DNA of 64,000 bases from Buxus sempervirens (taxonomy: Eukaryota; Streptophyta; Magnoliopsida; Buxales; Buxaceae): the NCBI GenBank assembly GCA_947561395.2, contig OX387185.1:44836602-44900601 (forward strand), in the 5' to 3' direction. How positions within the stretch are numbered: position 1 is the first letter of the stretch; each line of letters opens with the position of its first letter. Below, piece after piece: positions 1-11,692 of the stretch. The notes below the pieces were generated by a model. The model was given only the letters and a program-made list of their open reading frames with translations. It searched no databases and was not told where the DNA came from. The position numbers were made by a program, and so were the translations under genes.

Positions 1-930
1 ACCTTGTATCCTCAAAATTTTTTTGCGGCTCAATAGCTAATTCCCTTGTCTCATTGAAAATTATTGTCATCACTAAACTTATCTGCGGATATCATCAAGT
101 GATGTCAAAAGAAAAAACAAAATGGAAAAGATGATATTGTAACATCATGAGAGATTGCAGTTCTCATTTTTTACAATGAATTGTTTGTATTTTCTTCAAT
201 GGCTATAACAAGTCATTACAGAGAAGCAGAGTTTTTGATTTCCTATTCATATCTTACTGTCCTAAGAACACAGACTAAAGACTATAGGCCTCAAATTAAG
301 TTGGCCAATGATTGAGTTTATGGAGCGGCAATTTAGATACAACAATCCCCAATATAGTTCAACGTATAAGTATAGCCACAAGTAGCTTTACAGTTCTCTA
401 GTTGCATCCTCCCTTAGACATTGCCTATACCTTTAAGTGAGAAACAAGGATTTTTAGACAGCCATTGCAGGAATCAGATCTTCTATATGACATAAGACGA
501 GAAAGAGAAGATTCAACTTACTTTTTGAATACATGAGATCACTATTTTAGTATAAGCATATATATATAACAAAGATGAAAATACACATAATAACTCATCC
601 TGGCTCATGCCATGGTAGAGGTTTCATTAGTTCATGTAGTTGGGTATGAAGCATCCATGGCAATACCACAGAGGCCTTCCTTTGCAAGAACATCTCTTTG
701 CATTTACTGTTCATTTGTGAAATGAACAGTAAATGCAAGGGTATCCTACCCTAGCATTTACTATTCACTTCACTAATGAAATCTCTTGCCAAAAACAAAA
801 GAAAATTCTTAAAATAAAAAGGCAGCCATGGTAAAACCCAGGTTTTTGTTGAAAATAGCTCAGGTGCTCTAACATGAAAAACGGTTTTCTTTGCCCATTC
901 AATGCGAAAATTACTTATCACTATCAATAG
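1..930. other. AT-rich spacer with one perfect hairpin
   Basis: No coding region is supported here. The one distinct structure is a perfect hairpin at 698-738 with 19-nt arms and a 3-nt loop. A third, imperfect copy of the arm motif (GCATTTACTATTCAC) lies near 754-770. Short antisense reading frames look like chance. Confidence 0.6.
698..738. repeat. Perfect 19-bp inverted repeat (foldback)
   Basis: The arm TTGCATTTACTGTTCATTT at 698-716 is followed by GTG and its exact reverse complement at 720-738. The related motif just downstream suggests the core of a short MITE rather than a terminator. Confidence 0.75.
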
Positions 931-1705
931 TATAGCTGTAAATCTAACCCAAGGTCCACCCAACCCAACCCGAATATGAGCTCGAACTAAGTGTTTCGTT
1001 TGGGTGTGGGCCCAGGCTTCATTTGTGGCCTGGTTGGTTCAGGCTCATGCTATGCAATCCAAGAAGCCAGAACCTGGACAAACTTAATTATATGCATAAG
1101 CTTACATATATACATACATTTATATGTACATACACATACGTATATGTAAGTATTTATGTGAACCCTTGTTTTTAATCCTTTTACATTATCTTTGTTGTTT
1201 TGTAATCAACGATAAAACATAAATTTATTAGCGTGTAATAACAATTGAGATAAATAATTTAATAGTGATATATATATATATACATACTCTACGACGAAGA
1301 TTGTGCAACGAATGTGATATTCAGACACCCATCCTCTATAGCGAAGATTGTGCAACCACAAATACAACAAGCTAATAATTAGATTATTGTAAAAATAAAT
1401 TTAAAAAATTTCCAAATTTAAGGGACCAATTAGGAGGGTGTTTTACATACAATAATTGTAGACGATTTCAATCAATGATATTCCAACATTTTACATTTGT
1501 AATCATAATTTAAAATTAAAAAAAAAATTTACATTTTGTTAGGCAAACCCAAACCTATACCGAACTCAAAAAAATAATGTTTTGATTGGGTTAAATGAGT
1601 TTGACTTAGGGCAAGCCAAGGGCAAGTTTGGGCTAATAAATTTTAGACTGGGCTGAGCCCAAACTCATGACAACGCAAACCAAATCGACCGTACTTTCAA
1701 CCTTA
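931..1705. mobile_element. Non-autonomous hAT-like element (copy A)
   Basis: The left end reads TATAGCTGTAAATC and the right end, reverse complemented, reads TAAGGTTGAAAGT. Flanks are ATCAATAG (923-930) and ATCAATAA (1706-1713), an 8-bp duplication with one mismatch. The interior shares its order of motifs (ACCCAACCCAACCCGA at the left, GGTTGAGCCC-type sequence at the right) with the element at 61,641-62,377. The 8-bp duplication fits the hAT superfamily. No transposase is present. The ends are divergent, so the exact boundary is tentative. Confidence 0.55.
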
Positions 1706-1713
1706 ATCAATAA

Positions 1714-2400
1714 TTAGTCATGTATATGTTATAAGAGTGACTAAGCAGCTCTCCTAGTACGAAGGGATGAGCATTGGGCAAGCTTGGGGCGGTTCGAGTC
1801 AAACCAGAAATCATTTATAAGATATATGGTCTTTGTCCAAGCTCGTCCAGTCTGATGGTCGGACTTGTAGAACTATGACAATACAAGCTTATTAGGATTC
1901 AAAATCCCCAATTCAAGCACTTTATATGTACATATTATATCCATCTAACGTTGGCTGGTCCAAGAATTCCCATACAGGATCAAGCTCGCTCAAGAACTAA
2001 TTACCCTTCTAAGAATCTTGCTCAACCTGACCATATGTAAGAGCTATGGGTGACTGACCCCGTCTAATAATGGGCTGGTCATCCCGGGCTGGGCCGCCCG
2101 AAAATGGTTCGGTCCTCGTCTCAGTATCAAAATGAAAAGGCAAAATCAAAATCAAACCCAGCCGAACGGCGCGAACGAACTAAGCTAAACCTCGATTGCT
2201 TTCAGTATCGCTGTCCGCGGCTTATCTCCCATCGGTCGAAACTAACGGTTCTTATTTGATTAGATTTTTTCAACTTGCTCGAGATTTAGCTGTAAGAGCC
2301 CCTATATTTTGGTTTGAACACTTTTATCCTATTATAGTTTTTCCTCTCTCCCTCTCTCTCTCTGTCCAACTCAAAAGCTTTCTTTCTTCTTGCAACTTCA
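1714..2400 (+). promoter_or_regulatory. Upstream region and 5' UTR of the 14-3-3 gene
   Basis: TGGGCT (2071-2076) and TGGGCC (2090-2095) match the plant 'site II' TGGGCY motif common in promoters of broadly expressed genes. A CT-rich tract near 2342-2364 and the following bases up to the ATG at 2401 look like a typical plant 5' leader. The transcription start cannot be placed from sequence alone. The motif call is inference. Confidence 0.35.
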
Positions 2401-5400
2401 ATGTCGACGGAAAACGAAAGAGAGAGCCATGTTTACATGGCGAAGCTCGCCGAACAGGCCGAGCGATATGAAGGTAACATACTAATCTTCGTTTTCTATG
2501 TATTTGGATAGATTTATTTGTTCACTTGAAGTTTCTATTACCTGGTTCTGATCGAGATAGGGTCAATTTAATACCTCTTCAGTTCTATTTCATCTAGATC
2601 CGTTTATATTCGTTCTGATTTCTGTTGGAACCTGAGCTGGTATGGTTTCGAAATGTGTTTATATAGAGCGTAGCTTTACTGTCTCCAAGAACGCGGTTTA
2701 GTGGTGATGATTCGTTGTTTATTTTTCACTTGTGCTGGAAATGTAGCGGAAGAAAGATTGATTCGGTTGATCGATTCTATTGATAATCTAGATGAAGATA
2801 TGTTGAACCAATTTCATTGATACTTTTCAACATGTAATGGTGTTCCGTTGACGCTAGGGTTTTGATGTTCTTTGGTTCGAGCTGTTAATGGATTCGATAA
2901 GGAATGGTGATGTTACTACATTTTTGTAAGATCTGATGGGACTTGAATGCATTTTTACTTCTGCGGGTCTAAAATGAGTGGAGTAATTGTAATTACAAGA
3001 TTAGATATGCAGTCATAAATGTCTTTCTCATATTTATTTGTTAAGTTAACTGGTCATTTACTCCTGTTTCTCATTTGCTGTTTTCAATGTGAATTACATT
3101 GAGTACCATAAAGAATGCTGTCTCTTATGGACATAAACATGTATTCTGCTACTAGTGTATGCATTTGTAAAAACACATACAAATATAAAGTAGCTTCAGC
3201 GAACTGTGATACTGGACTTTTTGAAGCATACACTAAAGTACCCTGATTCTGTTTGCATAAAGATCATATATGATGTAGTTACGTGATATGCATACCTTCC
3301 TAAATGTTTTAGTTTTAGATTATCCGTGTGATGGGAACTATGCCTTCCAAGTCGTATCTGTGCTCAATAGGTCATAAATTGGTGGTTATAATAATCTTAA
3401 TCACCTGTTCAGCAGAGTGGGTTGGATGTTATTGAAAGTGTCAAAAATCTGTACTAAAAAGGTCAATGCTATGCTGATTACAATGTATGAGATATTTAAG
3501 ATGAATACAGGAGTTGTGAATGCTTATACATCCAAAGGATTATTGAGAATTTGGATGTTTCCATATAAGTGTGCATCTAGGCAAACATAAAACAAGGCAT
3601 CAACATGGATCAGGAAGTTCTCTTTGTATTAAGAACGAAAAAGAAGAAGGAAAAAAAAGTGTTATCCACCCTATCACAGATGGTTGTAACTAATTTTACA
3701 AAATGATAAAGGCTTCAAAAGAAAAGTTGTGAATCCAGAATCCAAAAAATAATGGTTTACAAGCCTCCCACACCACCAGTTATCTGCTTTTCAGTGACAT
3801 TGTGCATTGACTAAGTTTTTTGTTGTTTTGACTATACAGAAATGGTTGAGTGTATGAAAAAAGTTGCGAAACTTGATTTTGAGCTTACTGTGGAGGAGAG
3901 GAACCTCCTATCTGTGGGTTACAAAAATGTCATTGGTGCTCATCGAGCTTCCTGGCGTATCATGTCTTCAATTGAGCATAAAGAAGAGTCAAAAGGGAAT
4001 GAGCACAATGTTAAACTGATAAAGAGCTACCGCCAGAAGGTAGAGGAAGAGATCTCCAAGATATGCTATGATATCTTAACCACCATTGATGAGCATCTCA
4101 TCCCTTCTTCCAGCACTGGAGAATCAACTATTTTTTACCACAAGATGTAGGTTGTTCTGCCCAAGCCCTTTTCCAGTCACTTTGTGTTTGTTTGATTGAA
4201 GCAACTCCCACAATTATATGAATTCAAATTCCTTCTGTGGCTGCTGCTTCTTTTTTTCTTTGATCTCTGGAAACATAGTCATGAAAATTGCTCCCAAGTT
4301 TATATCTTAGAAGATAATTCTCTTTAGTGTAGGATGTTGGAAGAAATTGAGCTCTCTGTGCTTATTATATGCATGGCACTAATGGAAGAGGCTTAGTACT
4401 TACTGTTGATTTAAAGTCTAGATCATGTGTTCCCATGATAACAAGAAAATATGGTTTTCAGCCAGTGAGCTGCCCTGGCTTTGTATCAGTTGGGACATAC
4501 CGATAAATGATACACGTTAGTTTAGGTTGGGTAACAACCTGTTCTGGAACCGACACCATATGTGATGGTCCTAGTAATGATGTATGTTAAGATAAAAATC
4601 TGACTCAGAATCTCACTCAGCTAGTCTTTGTTTTTCTCTTTCATGTTAATTTTTTATTGGGAAATTGGTTGACTCCCTATTTTTTTTTTTCATATTCTCT
4701 TATCCATAAATGCAGGAAGGGTGACTACTACCGATATATTGCTGAGTTTAAGACGGGCCAGGAAAGAAAAGATGCAGCAATGCAGTCAGAGAACGGCTAT
4801 CAGGCATGTTCTCTCATTCCATCACATGTGCACATGCACACACATCAAATTGGTTCAATGCATCTTGTGAAGCATTAATTCTTTTCTATCATTTGATGCA
4901 TGGTAAATCTAATAATTCCTTTTTTTTTTGGGCCATATTTGTTAGATGGCTTACGACAGGGCAACTTCTGATCTTCCCCCAACCCACTCAATACGTCTTG
5001 GGCTAGCTCTTAACTTCTCTGTCTTCTACTATGAAATAATGACTTCTCCTGAGAGGTGATTCCATTAAGTTTTTGACATCTGTTTGGTGTAAGGAACATT
5101 TTTTTACTTGCTAATTTAATCATGAGAATTGCATTACATTTCCTCATTATCATCTTGCGATCTGATTTGCTCTTGAAATTCACAGGGCGTGCCATTTGGC
5201 TAAAAAAGCATTTGATGAGGCAATGGTAGAGCTAGACAGTTTGAACGAAGAGTCATATAAGGAGAGTACCCTAATTATGCAGTTGTTGAAGGACAACCTC
5301 ACTCTCTGGGCCTCTGATTTGCCTGAAGATGGAGGTATTATATAGTAATAATCAAAAGCAATAAATTTTGGTGTTTCTCCCCTTGCCACCTTCCTCCCCA

Positions 5401-6050
5401 ACCTAATACATATTGTGCATCGACTGCATCAAGTAGGAAATCTGAGGTCAGCATGCAAGAACATTGTGATGATGGTATAGGAACCACCATTTGTTGGGAG
5501 ACTTTTCATGCATTTAGCACCATTGATTTGGTTTTTAAATTCTAAATGTCGATATTAGGGAGCTGATATGCTTACATTCTATGTTCATTAGATGACTTTC
5601 CTGTGTAAATATTGGGTAGCTGAGATGGTGGTCCAAAAACACCTAGAGTTTCACCACCTCTGCCTTACTTTCATAGTATAGACTTCAGTCGACTTGGACA
5701 ATGCCAAGTTGCAGAAGCCCTTGTTTTCTGAGCCATTCTTAGGAAACTTTTATCTGTTGGAAAATGATCTAAACACCGGGTTGAGGGCTTATTTGGCAAA
5801 GCGAGTGCAGGTAGTTAATCCACATGGCTTTCTATCAAATGGATGATGAACCTCTTGCTTTCGAAGCCGTTGTTAGGAAACTGTGTGAAAATGATCTAAA
5901 ACAGTTGGTAAAGGATTTATCTGGCAAAGCAAGTGCTTGTAGTTAATCCTCATTGGTTTCTATCAAATGGATCACCTCAATCTGTCACATTGACAATCTC
6001 AATCTGAATCCTATGCAGGTGAAGATGGCACCAAGGGTGAGGAATCATAA
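2401..6050 (+). CDS. 14-3-3 protein, epsilon group (iota/GRF12-like)
   Basis: This phosphoserine-binding adaptor dimerises and regulates many client proteins in cytosol and nucleus. Exons are 2401-2473, 3840-4146, 4716-4803, 4946-5055, 5186-5334 and 6019-6050, giving 252 residues with all phases consistent. Signature 1 ([11 protein letters not shown]) is at residues 45-55 and signature 2 ([14 protein letters not shown]...) at about 217-236. The phosphopeptide pocket is intact: K53, R60, R133 and Y134, equivalent to K49/R56/R127/Y128 of the animal zeta form. His59 replaces a commonly Arg position beside it. Exon 3 must end ...TATCAG before a GC donor (gcatgt), because a GT four bases later would shift frame. 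The C-terminus stops early, at [11 protein letters not shown], shorter than the acidic tails I recall for iota isoforms. An untranslated intron may follow (gtaaag at 6066; cag near 6189). Five coding introns fit the plant epsilon group better than the four-exon non-epsilon group. Confidence 0.95.
5727..5975. repeat. Diverged tandem duplication of about 130 bp in 14-3-3 intron 5
   Basis: Two adjacent copies (about 5727-5850 and 5859-5975) share TTAGGAAACT, AAAATGATCTAAA, TGGCAAAGC and TCTATCAAATGGAT in the same order. It lies inside the last coding intron, well away from splice sites. Confidence 0.7.
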
Positions 6051-9000
6051 GCTGCTGCATCTGGAGGTAAAGCTCACCTACACTTTCTTTCTAGCTATCA
6101 TTTTTCTCTTTAAACTTACATAAACTGGAAAGCTGAAATTCTTTTTTACTCATTTCTGAGAAGAAACTTAAGCTAAAATACATTGCAGCATTGATGGGTT
6201 ACGCAAGATTTTTGCAATTTGCATTTGAAAGTCATCCAAAATTGTCAAGCATCATGAAGGTAGTCAGCAAAACTGTGAAAAAATTTTCAAATTTTCCCCG
6301 CCAGGGGATCCACCTATAGCCAGAAGTTGGTTCAATTTCTTGCGCAACCTGTGTTTCCTCTTTTTTGTATCCTGTTCTTTGCAATTTTTTGGGTCCATTC
6401 TTCACTTGCTATGATATGGAGAATGCATATGCTTTGATCAGGAGGAACTTTTCCCATTTGTACTTTCCCCCGATCTCATAGAAATATGTCATCAAAACTT
6501 CGTTACCCTTAATATAGCAATTCCTGGCCTTTTATACTGACCATATTGCATCCTTCATGTCTACTTAATGGCTGTAGATTGTGTGGATTATTTTTGTTCA
6601 TAAATAATAAATAGGCTAAAACTATAGTACAGCAGCCGTATCACACATGGAAAATCAGTTTAAAACATGCATCATTTTAAGGTTGTAAAGTCATACGGGG
6701 GCTGCAGGCCAAGACTAACAATAAAAACTGGTTACCACGGGCTTTGAATTTGATGCCCAGACCCATGAAGATAATGAAAAAAAAAGGGTAGTTATTTACT
6801 TTTGTGTTAAAGTAATTAAACAGAGAACTGAATACGGTTAGGGGTTTTGAGTCTGTTTGAAAGAGTCAACCTTTTCTGGGTCAAAAAAGAAGTTAGTCTA
6901 TAATATTTGTATGTCTCCTAAGGTATCTCGAGGGTTTGCCTTTTTTGTGTGTATAAGTATTTTTAAAAGCAAATATCTTTTACGATGAAAATAGATTGGA
7001 TGGAAAGGCAGTACTGAACGCTTTCCAGTGATATCCACTTTAATATGTTTTTCTTCTTTAATGTATTTTTTTTATCATTCTTAATTTTATTATAGAGACA
7101 CTATTGCTAATTATTAATTAAGGCAGAAAGTACTTAAAGAAGATAAGATGTACTGCCTAAAAAGTAAAATCTAGAGAATCGCTGACTTTAAGCTATTTTA
7201 GAATAATATTTGTTCGAGCTGTTTATAATATGATCTTATTTTTTAATGAAAAGCTATTTTTAGCCATACATGCCGACGGCTCCCTCGCGTTTTAAACATA
7301 GTGTAGATTTAAGAGCTGCGTCAGCTACTATATACAGCATGGCAATCTATTGGGGGTTCTGTTCATGTTAAAAACAAGCTGCTCATGATTACCCTTTCAA
7401 ATAAGAGATGCGGTGTATGGATAGATTATCTGACCTGAAGACTTTATGGCAATCAACATTCTCTTAGCTGAATCGTCCACTAAAATTATCAAGTGGACCA
7501 ACGGTTCTGGTGAGATTTGCTTTGCCGAAAGCCACATCAAAGTTCATTATGTGTCTCAATCACTTGTCAAGTATCACTCAAAATGAGAGCATTAATAAAT
7601 GTGACCTTTTGCTTCATTTATCTTCTCTTATCCAGGTCTTCCAACTTTTTCTCTTTTCCCCATTCTGTTGACCTGTAATTGTCCTTCACTCTCTAATGAC
7701 AAGGATTCAGCCACTTTCATGAGCCCACTCCATGCTTTTTGGACCTTCTGGTTACTTATTGCCAGCAATTCTGACTGCGCTTCCTAATGTGGGCAGTCTA
7801 GTCAAACTTAAATTTGTTTGATTGCACGGATTTTAGTGGGGATTCAGAGATATGCTTAAACTTGTCGCCTTCGAGGTTCATGGCCATTACGGCGACACCA
7901 GTCTTCCTCAATGACATGCCAGATCCTGTATCATAAATGACAAGCACGTTACACAACACACACAAAAGACAAACATTCCCCGTTTAGGAATAACAAAATC
8001 TAATGGGCCTTTTTCTGACATTGACCTGATCACATGAGTGTTTTTCTCTGGTGGCTCCAGTTAAATGCCTGCGTAAAGGCATCACCAACACACGTGATTG
8101 TATCTTTCCTTGAGCATCAGGACATGCATGCACGTTCTGTAGAGTACGGACGTCGTTTTCCTCCTCATGAAAGATTCTGCTTTATGTGTGCTAATGCTGA
8201 TGATGGGTTCTAAGGACTTTTGCTGTTTACCAATTAAAGGAAGAAAGAGAAAGAAGGATTTGATAAAACAAAAAACTTGGCCCTTTTCCGGGGATTGGAT
8301 TACCCTATTATTGCTGCAGTTCTTGAAAGGAAGACAGATTGTGTAAGGTGTGGGGTTTGATATCCCAAAATGGGGCTCTTAAATTCTCAAATTTGATACA
8401 TGGTAAATTGGTATGCTAGCCTGCTCTAAGGTGACCAGTTTAGAGACAATTTCGTTGATTGGAAAATGGGAAAAAAGAAAGCATTTTACTAACATTGTAG
8501 ATTTGTCCAATCAACATAGTAACATTCACTTCTAGTGTCATATGTCTAACCACCATTGTTGATTTGTAACATAACATTATTGAACCAAGTCAAGCTTTTT
8601 AACTGGCTAAGTTTTGAATCCAAAAGAAAAAAAAATTACTTGTTAATCATATTGACCTAAGCCAAACTTCATATTTACTGTAGAGTTTCAAACCTTTAGC
8701 TAACAAGGTTTACAAGCCTGAATAGAGTTAAGCAATGCCTGAATCATCTTGCCTGGGTTGAAATCATCCACAATTTTTTCCTACATTGGTTTCTACTATG
8801 GATGTGAGAAGCTGTTATGTGGAGAATTCTTGTATTTTGTGTTTTTAATAGTATGCGTCATGCGAAACATTTGCGATATGATAAAAACACTAATTGTGAG
8901 ATGCCCCACATAACAGCATTTTACACCAAAAGCAAAAACCAATATAGGTAAAATCAATAGGTTTCTTTCAATGATAGTGTGTTTGGAATGCTCTTAAATC

Positions 9001-9500
9001 TAAATTGTTTTAGTTTTGATCCTCTAGGCCATTTTGGTTTGAAACATTTAGCTCCCCAAGCAAATGGCTCGCCACCCCATGACCATCCCTCTCAATTGGG
9101 TCAACCCCGGTAGGCTTAGAACTAGCTCAAGTTGTATCACACAATCCAAAAAAAAAACCCAAACTACCAGTCTGAATAACATTGGCCGGTATATTGCGAT
9201 CAAACGGTCAAAAGCTGCTCAAGAATCATCACAGAGGTCCTTAAGACGCAAACCCCAGACACTCCCAATAAGTACAAAATGAAAAAAAAGAAAAAAACAT
9301 ATTTTTCTTTAATTCCGACGTATTTTGGTGCAAGAAGCTTCGGTCCCCAAGGCTTAGCTTAGGTAAACGAACCGGAGGTTCGGGCCGAACCTGGGTGAAG
9401 TCCCTCACAGCTCGTTGAAATTTTTGCACTATGTGGATCACTTTATCTCTGAAATGGTGTAAGACACCGCTCTACCTGAGAGCTCGAAAAGATGGGGCAT
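6051..9500. other. 14-3-3 3' UTR, then intergenic DNA
   Basis: The first few hundred bases probably carry the 14-3-3 3' UTR, possibly with an intron at about 6066-6189. The remainder is AT-rich without a supported gene. It contains one inverted-repeat element at 8780-8948. The small frames at 9064-9441 show no recognisable domain. Confidence 0.5.
8780..8948. mobile_element. MITE-like inverted-repeat element
   Basis: The left arm starts CCTACATTGGTTT and contains GCTGTTATGTGG (8811-8822). The right arm holds the reverse complements CCACATAACAGC (8906-8917) and AACCAATATAGG ending at 8948. The arms are about 43 bp and imperfect. The inner motif TGTGG(A/G)G(C)AT plus TAGTGTTTTT also occurs near 52,617 and 63,667, so this is a family. 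No clear target duplication was found. Confidence 0.6.
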
Positions 9501-11692
9501 TTTCTTCTCTACCCACTGAAACCCTAAGAAACTTAAAATAGAAAGGAAATTGAGGGAGACCATTTCGATTGCCATTAGAGAACTTTCGACTTCAAAGTAA
9601 GTTCGCAACTATTTCTGGAAGCCCTGGTTTTCGTCATCAAGTCACCATTTGTAGCCCTAGAGCTGTCGTTGTGTCGTTGCCTTGGGGGCTTCTTACTTGT
9701 ATGCTGGGCAGTAGATCTGTATTAGCTCGTTTTCTTGGTTCGTGTCTTTTCCTGACCTAATCACGAATTCGAGGCAGAATTATGAGTTTTGTTTTTGAGC
9801 TTGCTGGAATTGTCTTAAATAAAATGGTACCTTCTGGTTGTCAACTACTTCTCCTAGAAACTTTCTCTTTAAGGGGTTTTTAAGTGGATTTACGCGGGTT
9901 GGTTCGTTCTTATTTTTACATTTTTTATGTCCGTAGAATTCGGATTTGGGTTATGGAAAGCAAATTGAGTTGTACCAGGAGTTCCAAGTGTTGGGTTTGG
10001 TTTTTGTTTGCAGTTCTTACATGCGCGTCACTTAAAGCTATCTTTTATGTGGTTGTGAGCTTGTAATCTGGACTCTGGAACTTAAATCCCTGAATGGCTT
10101 GTATTTTTAGTTCCGCGTTCGCATATTTTATTTTTCATCGCAAGGATTAATGTTTCGTGACTCAAATTATAAAATGGAGTTTGTAGTTGTAGTTACTCCT
10201 CTTCCGGACTTGTTACAGCCTGATGGACCTGTATATTCATAATTTTGTTTTCTTAAATCCATATGGTCACTGGTTTTTCATACATTCAACATTGTTTTCA
10301 GTTATAGCAAGAGGTAAGATGGAAACAAAAACAACCCTAGCATCTTATGCTAAAGGCTTAGACATGCATCAGGCAGTGGGGCATACTTAGTCCAGGGAAA
10401 AAACTGTTGGCTAAATTCGGCATATTATCCTTGATTGAATAAGTTTTCATACTTGAAATATCCTCTCTATTATAGAAGAAATAAGAAGTGAAACCATGTT
10501 CTCAGGAGTGGCTTTCATCATCATCATCACTATTATTATTGTTATTATTTCGATAGCAGGTTGTCTTTTCGTTTTAAAGTAGAACAGGTTTTTTTTTTCT
10601 CCCTTCAAGTTCTTTATTATTTAGCTTGTGCATTGATAGTGGCATTTAAGTTTTTTTATTTTTCAATTTGTGCTTTATTGGCTCTCTTATTTTTCCATGC
10701 TCCTAGATGCTAGAATGCATGCTGATCTAAATTTTTTTTCCATCTAAAATTATATATATTATTACCCGGTATATGTTTTAAATTTCCCTTGAGTTCATTG
10801 TTAACATTTTATAGAACATTTGAACTTGTTTTCTTTCTGGAAAAAAGTCCTCTAATTTCTTTTGCTAAGGGTGTGTTTGGATCGCTGGAATTCAAATATA
10901 AATGCTAATTTTGCAATGTTTATGAATTAAAAAACTTTGATTTTCAATTCACATGTATTGAATTCTGTTCTTTGGTTGGCATGATCGAATTCAATGCTTT
11001 TGTCTTTATTTTTTATATAATACTTACATATATGTATATCAAAATATACCTAATTAGAACTAACAATGTTTCTTTCAGTGATCTGATTTTAGTGGGAGGA
11101 AAAAATGATCTCATGTTTTTGAAATGCAAATTTGTTGGAACATGGATTATTTTTTATCACAAAATTTGCTGCCTATTTGTTTACTATTGAACAATCTGGC
11201 ATTTTTTCTTTTGGTGGTTTCCTTTTAACATAGACGTGAAAAGGATCTCATGGCTTTTAAAGCACAGATCTGTCGAATACCAATTGATTTCTTATTATCT
11301 GTCACTGATTTTCTCATGTTGTGACATTTGCAGACTCTGTGAGAGGATATGGCAGAGAGTCCTTGTAAATGCCACTTGGCGTGAACTTTACCCAGTTAAC
11401 TCTGAGCCATTGGTTCGCTAAAATTAAGTGGAGAATCCTGGAGCCGAATTTGAATGGCTACATGTGTGGACATCAGAATTTAAAGACAAGGCAGAATCTT
11501 TTGGGGGAGGATACAGTATCGGATCTGCATAATTTTTGAAGTTTTGAGACTCAAATATTCTTGAATTACATCCAGGGGATTTTCCTGAACACAATCCTTC
11601 CTTTACAAGAAACGAGAAAGGTTAGAAACCGCTGAACCTCCTGTTTACTTTGACTTAGTTAACAGCAACTCAAAAGTGGCCAACATCCAGGC
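9501..11692 (+). promoter_or_regulatory. 5' leader and leader intron of the dentin-sialophosphoprotein-like gene
   Basis: A strong donor (CTTCAAA followed by gtaagt at 9597) and an acceptor (tttgcag ending at 11,333) suggest a leader exon ending at 9596, a 1.7-kb intron and a second exon starting at 11,334. The exon from 11,334 to 11,692 precedes the first usable ATG of the long frame. It is not ordinary UTR: it carries the remains of the family's coding sequence, described as a separate entry. It contains short upstream ORFs, including 56 codons at 11,369-11,539, in the same frame as the main ORF but closed by TGA. Confidence 0.5.
11334..11692 (+). pseudogene. Degenerate former N-terminal coding exon, now leader
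   Basis: Read in the frame of the downstream ORF, 11,336-11,539 gives SVRGYGRESL, a TAA at 11,366, then MPLGVNFTQ... and EPNLNGYMCGHQ, and a TGA at 11,537. A different frame then gives RLETAEPPVYFDL (about 11,616-11,655). The original frame gives QQLKSGQHPGM, running directly into the present start methionine. As I recall the family, the same blocks in the same order and spacing (NLNGYMHGHQ, RLETTESPVNFDF, QQLSGQHPGM) are continuous coding sequence in homologues. I could not find the family's first coding exon upstream. The present ATG at 11,693 is therefore an internal methionine of the ancestral protein. A BLASTX against plant homologues would settle this. Confidence 0.65.

Noticed and set aside
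1754-2060. Another hAT-like element in the 14-3-3 promoter
   Set aside because: GGGATGAGCATTGGG and a loosely inverted segment near 2045 do not align well and no duplication is visible.
9569-10066. Open frames of 60-63 codons as first coding exons of the dentin-like gene
   Set aside because: They do not resemble the family N-terminus, and a strong donor (gtaagt at 9597) suggests a non-coding leader exon.
10860-11170. MITE beginning GGGTGTGTTTGGATCGC
   Set aside because: The start looks like a common plant MITE end, but I could not find the matching inverted end or a target duplication.
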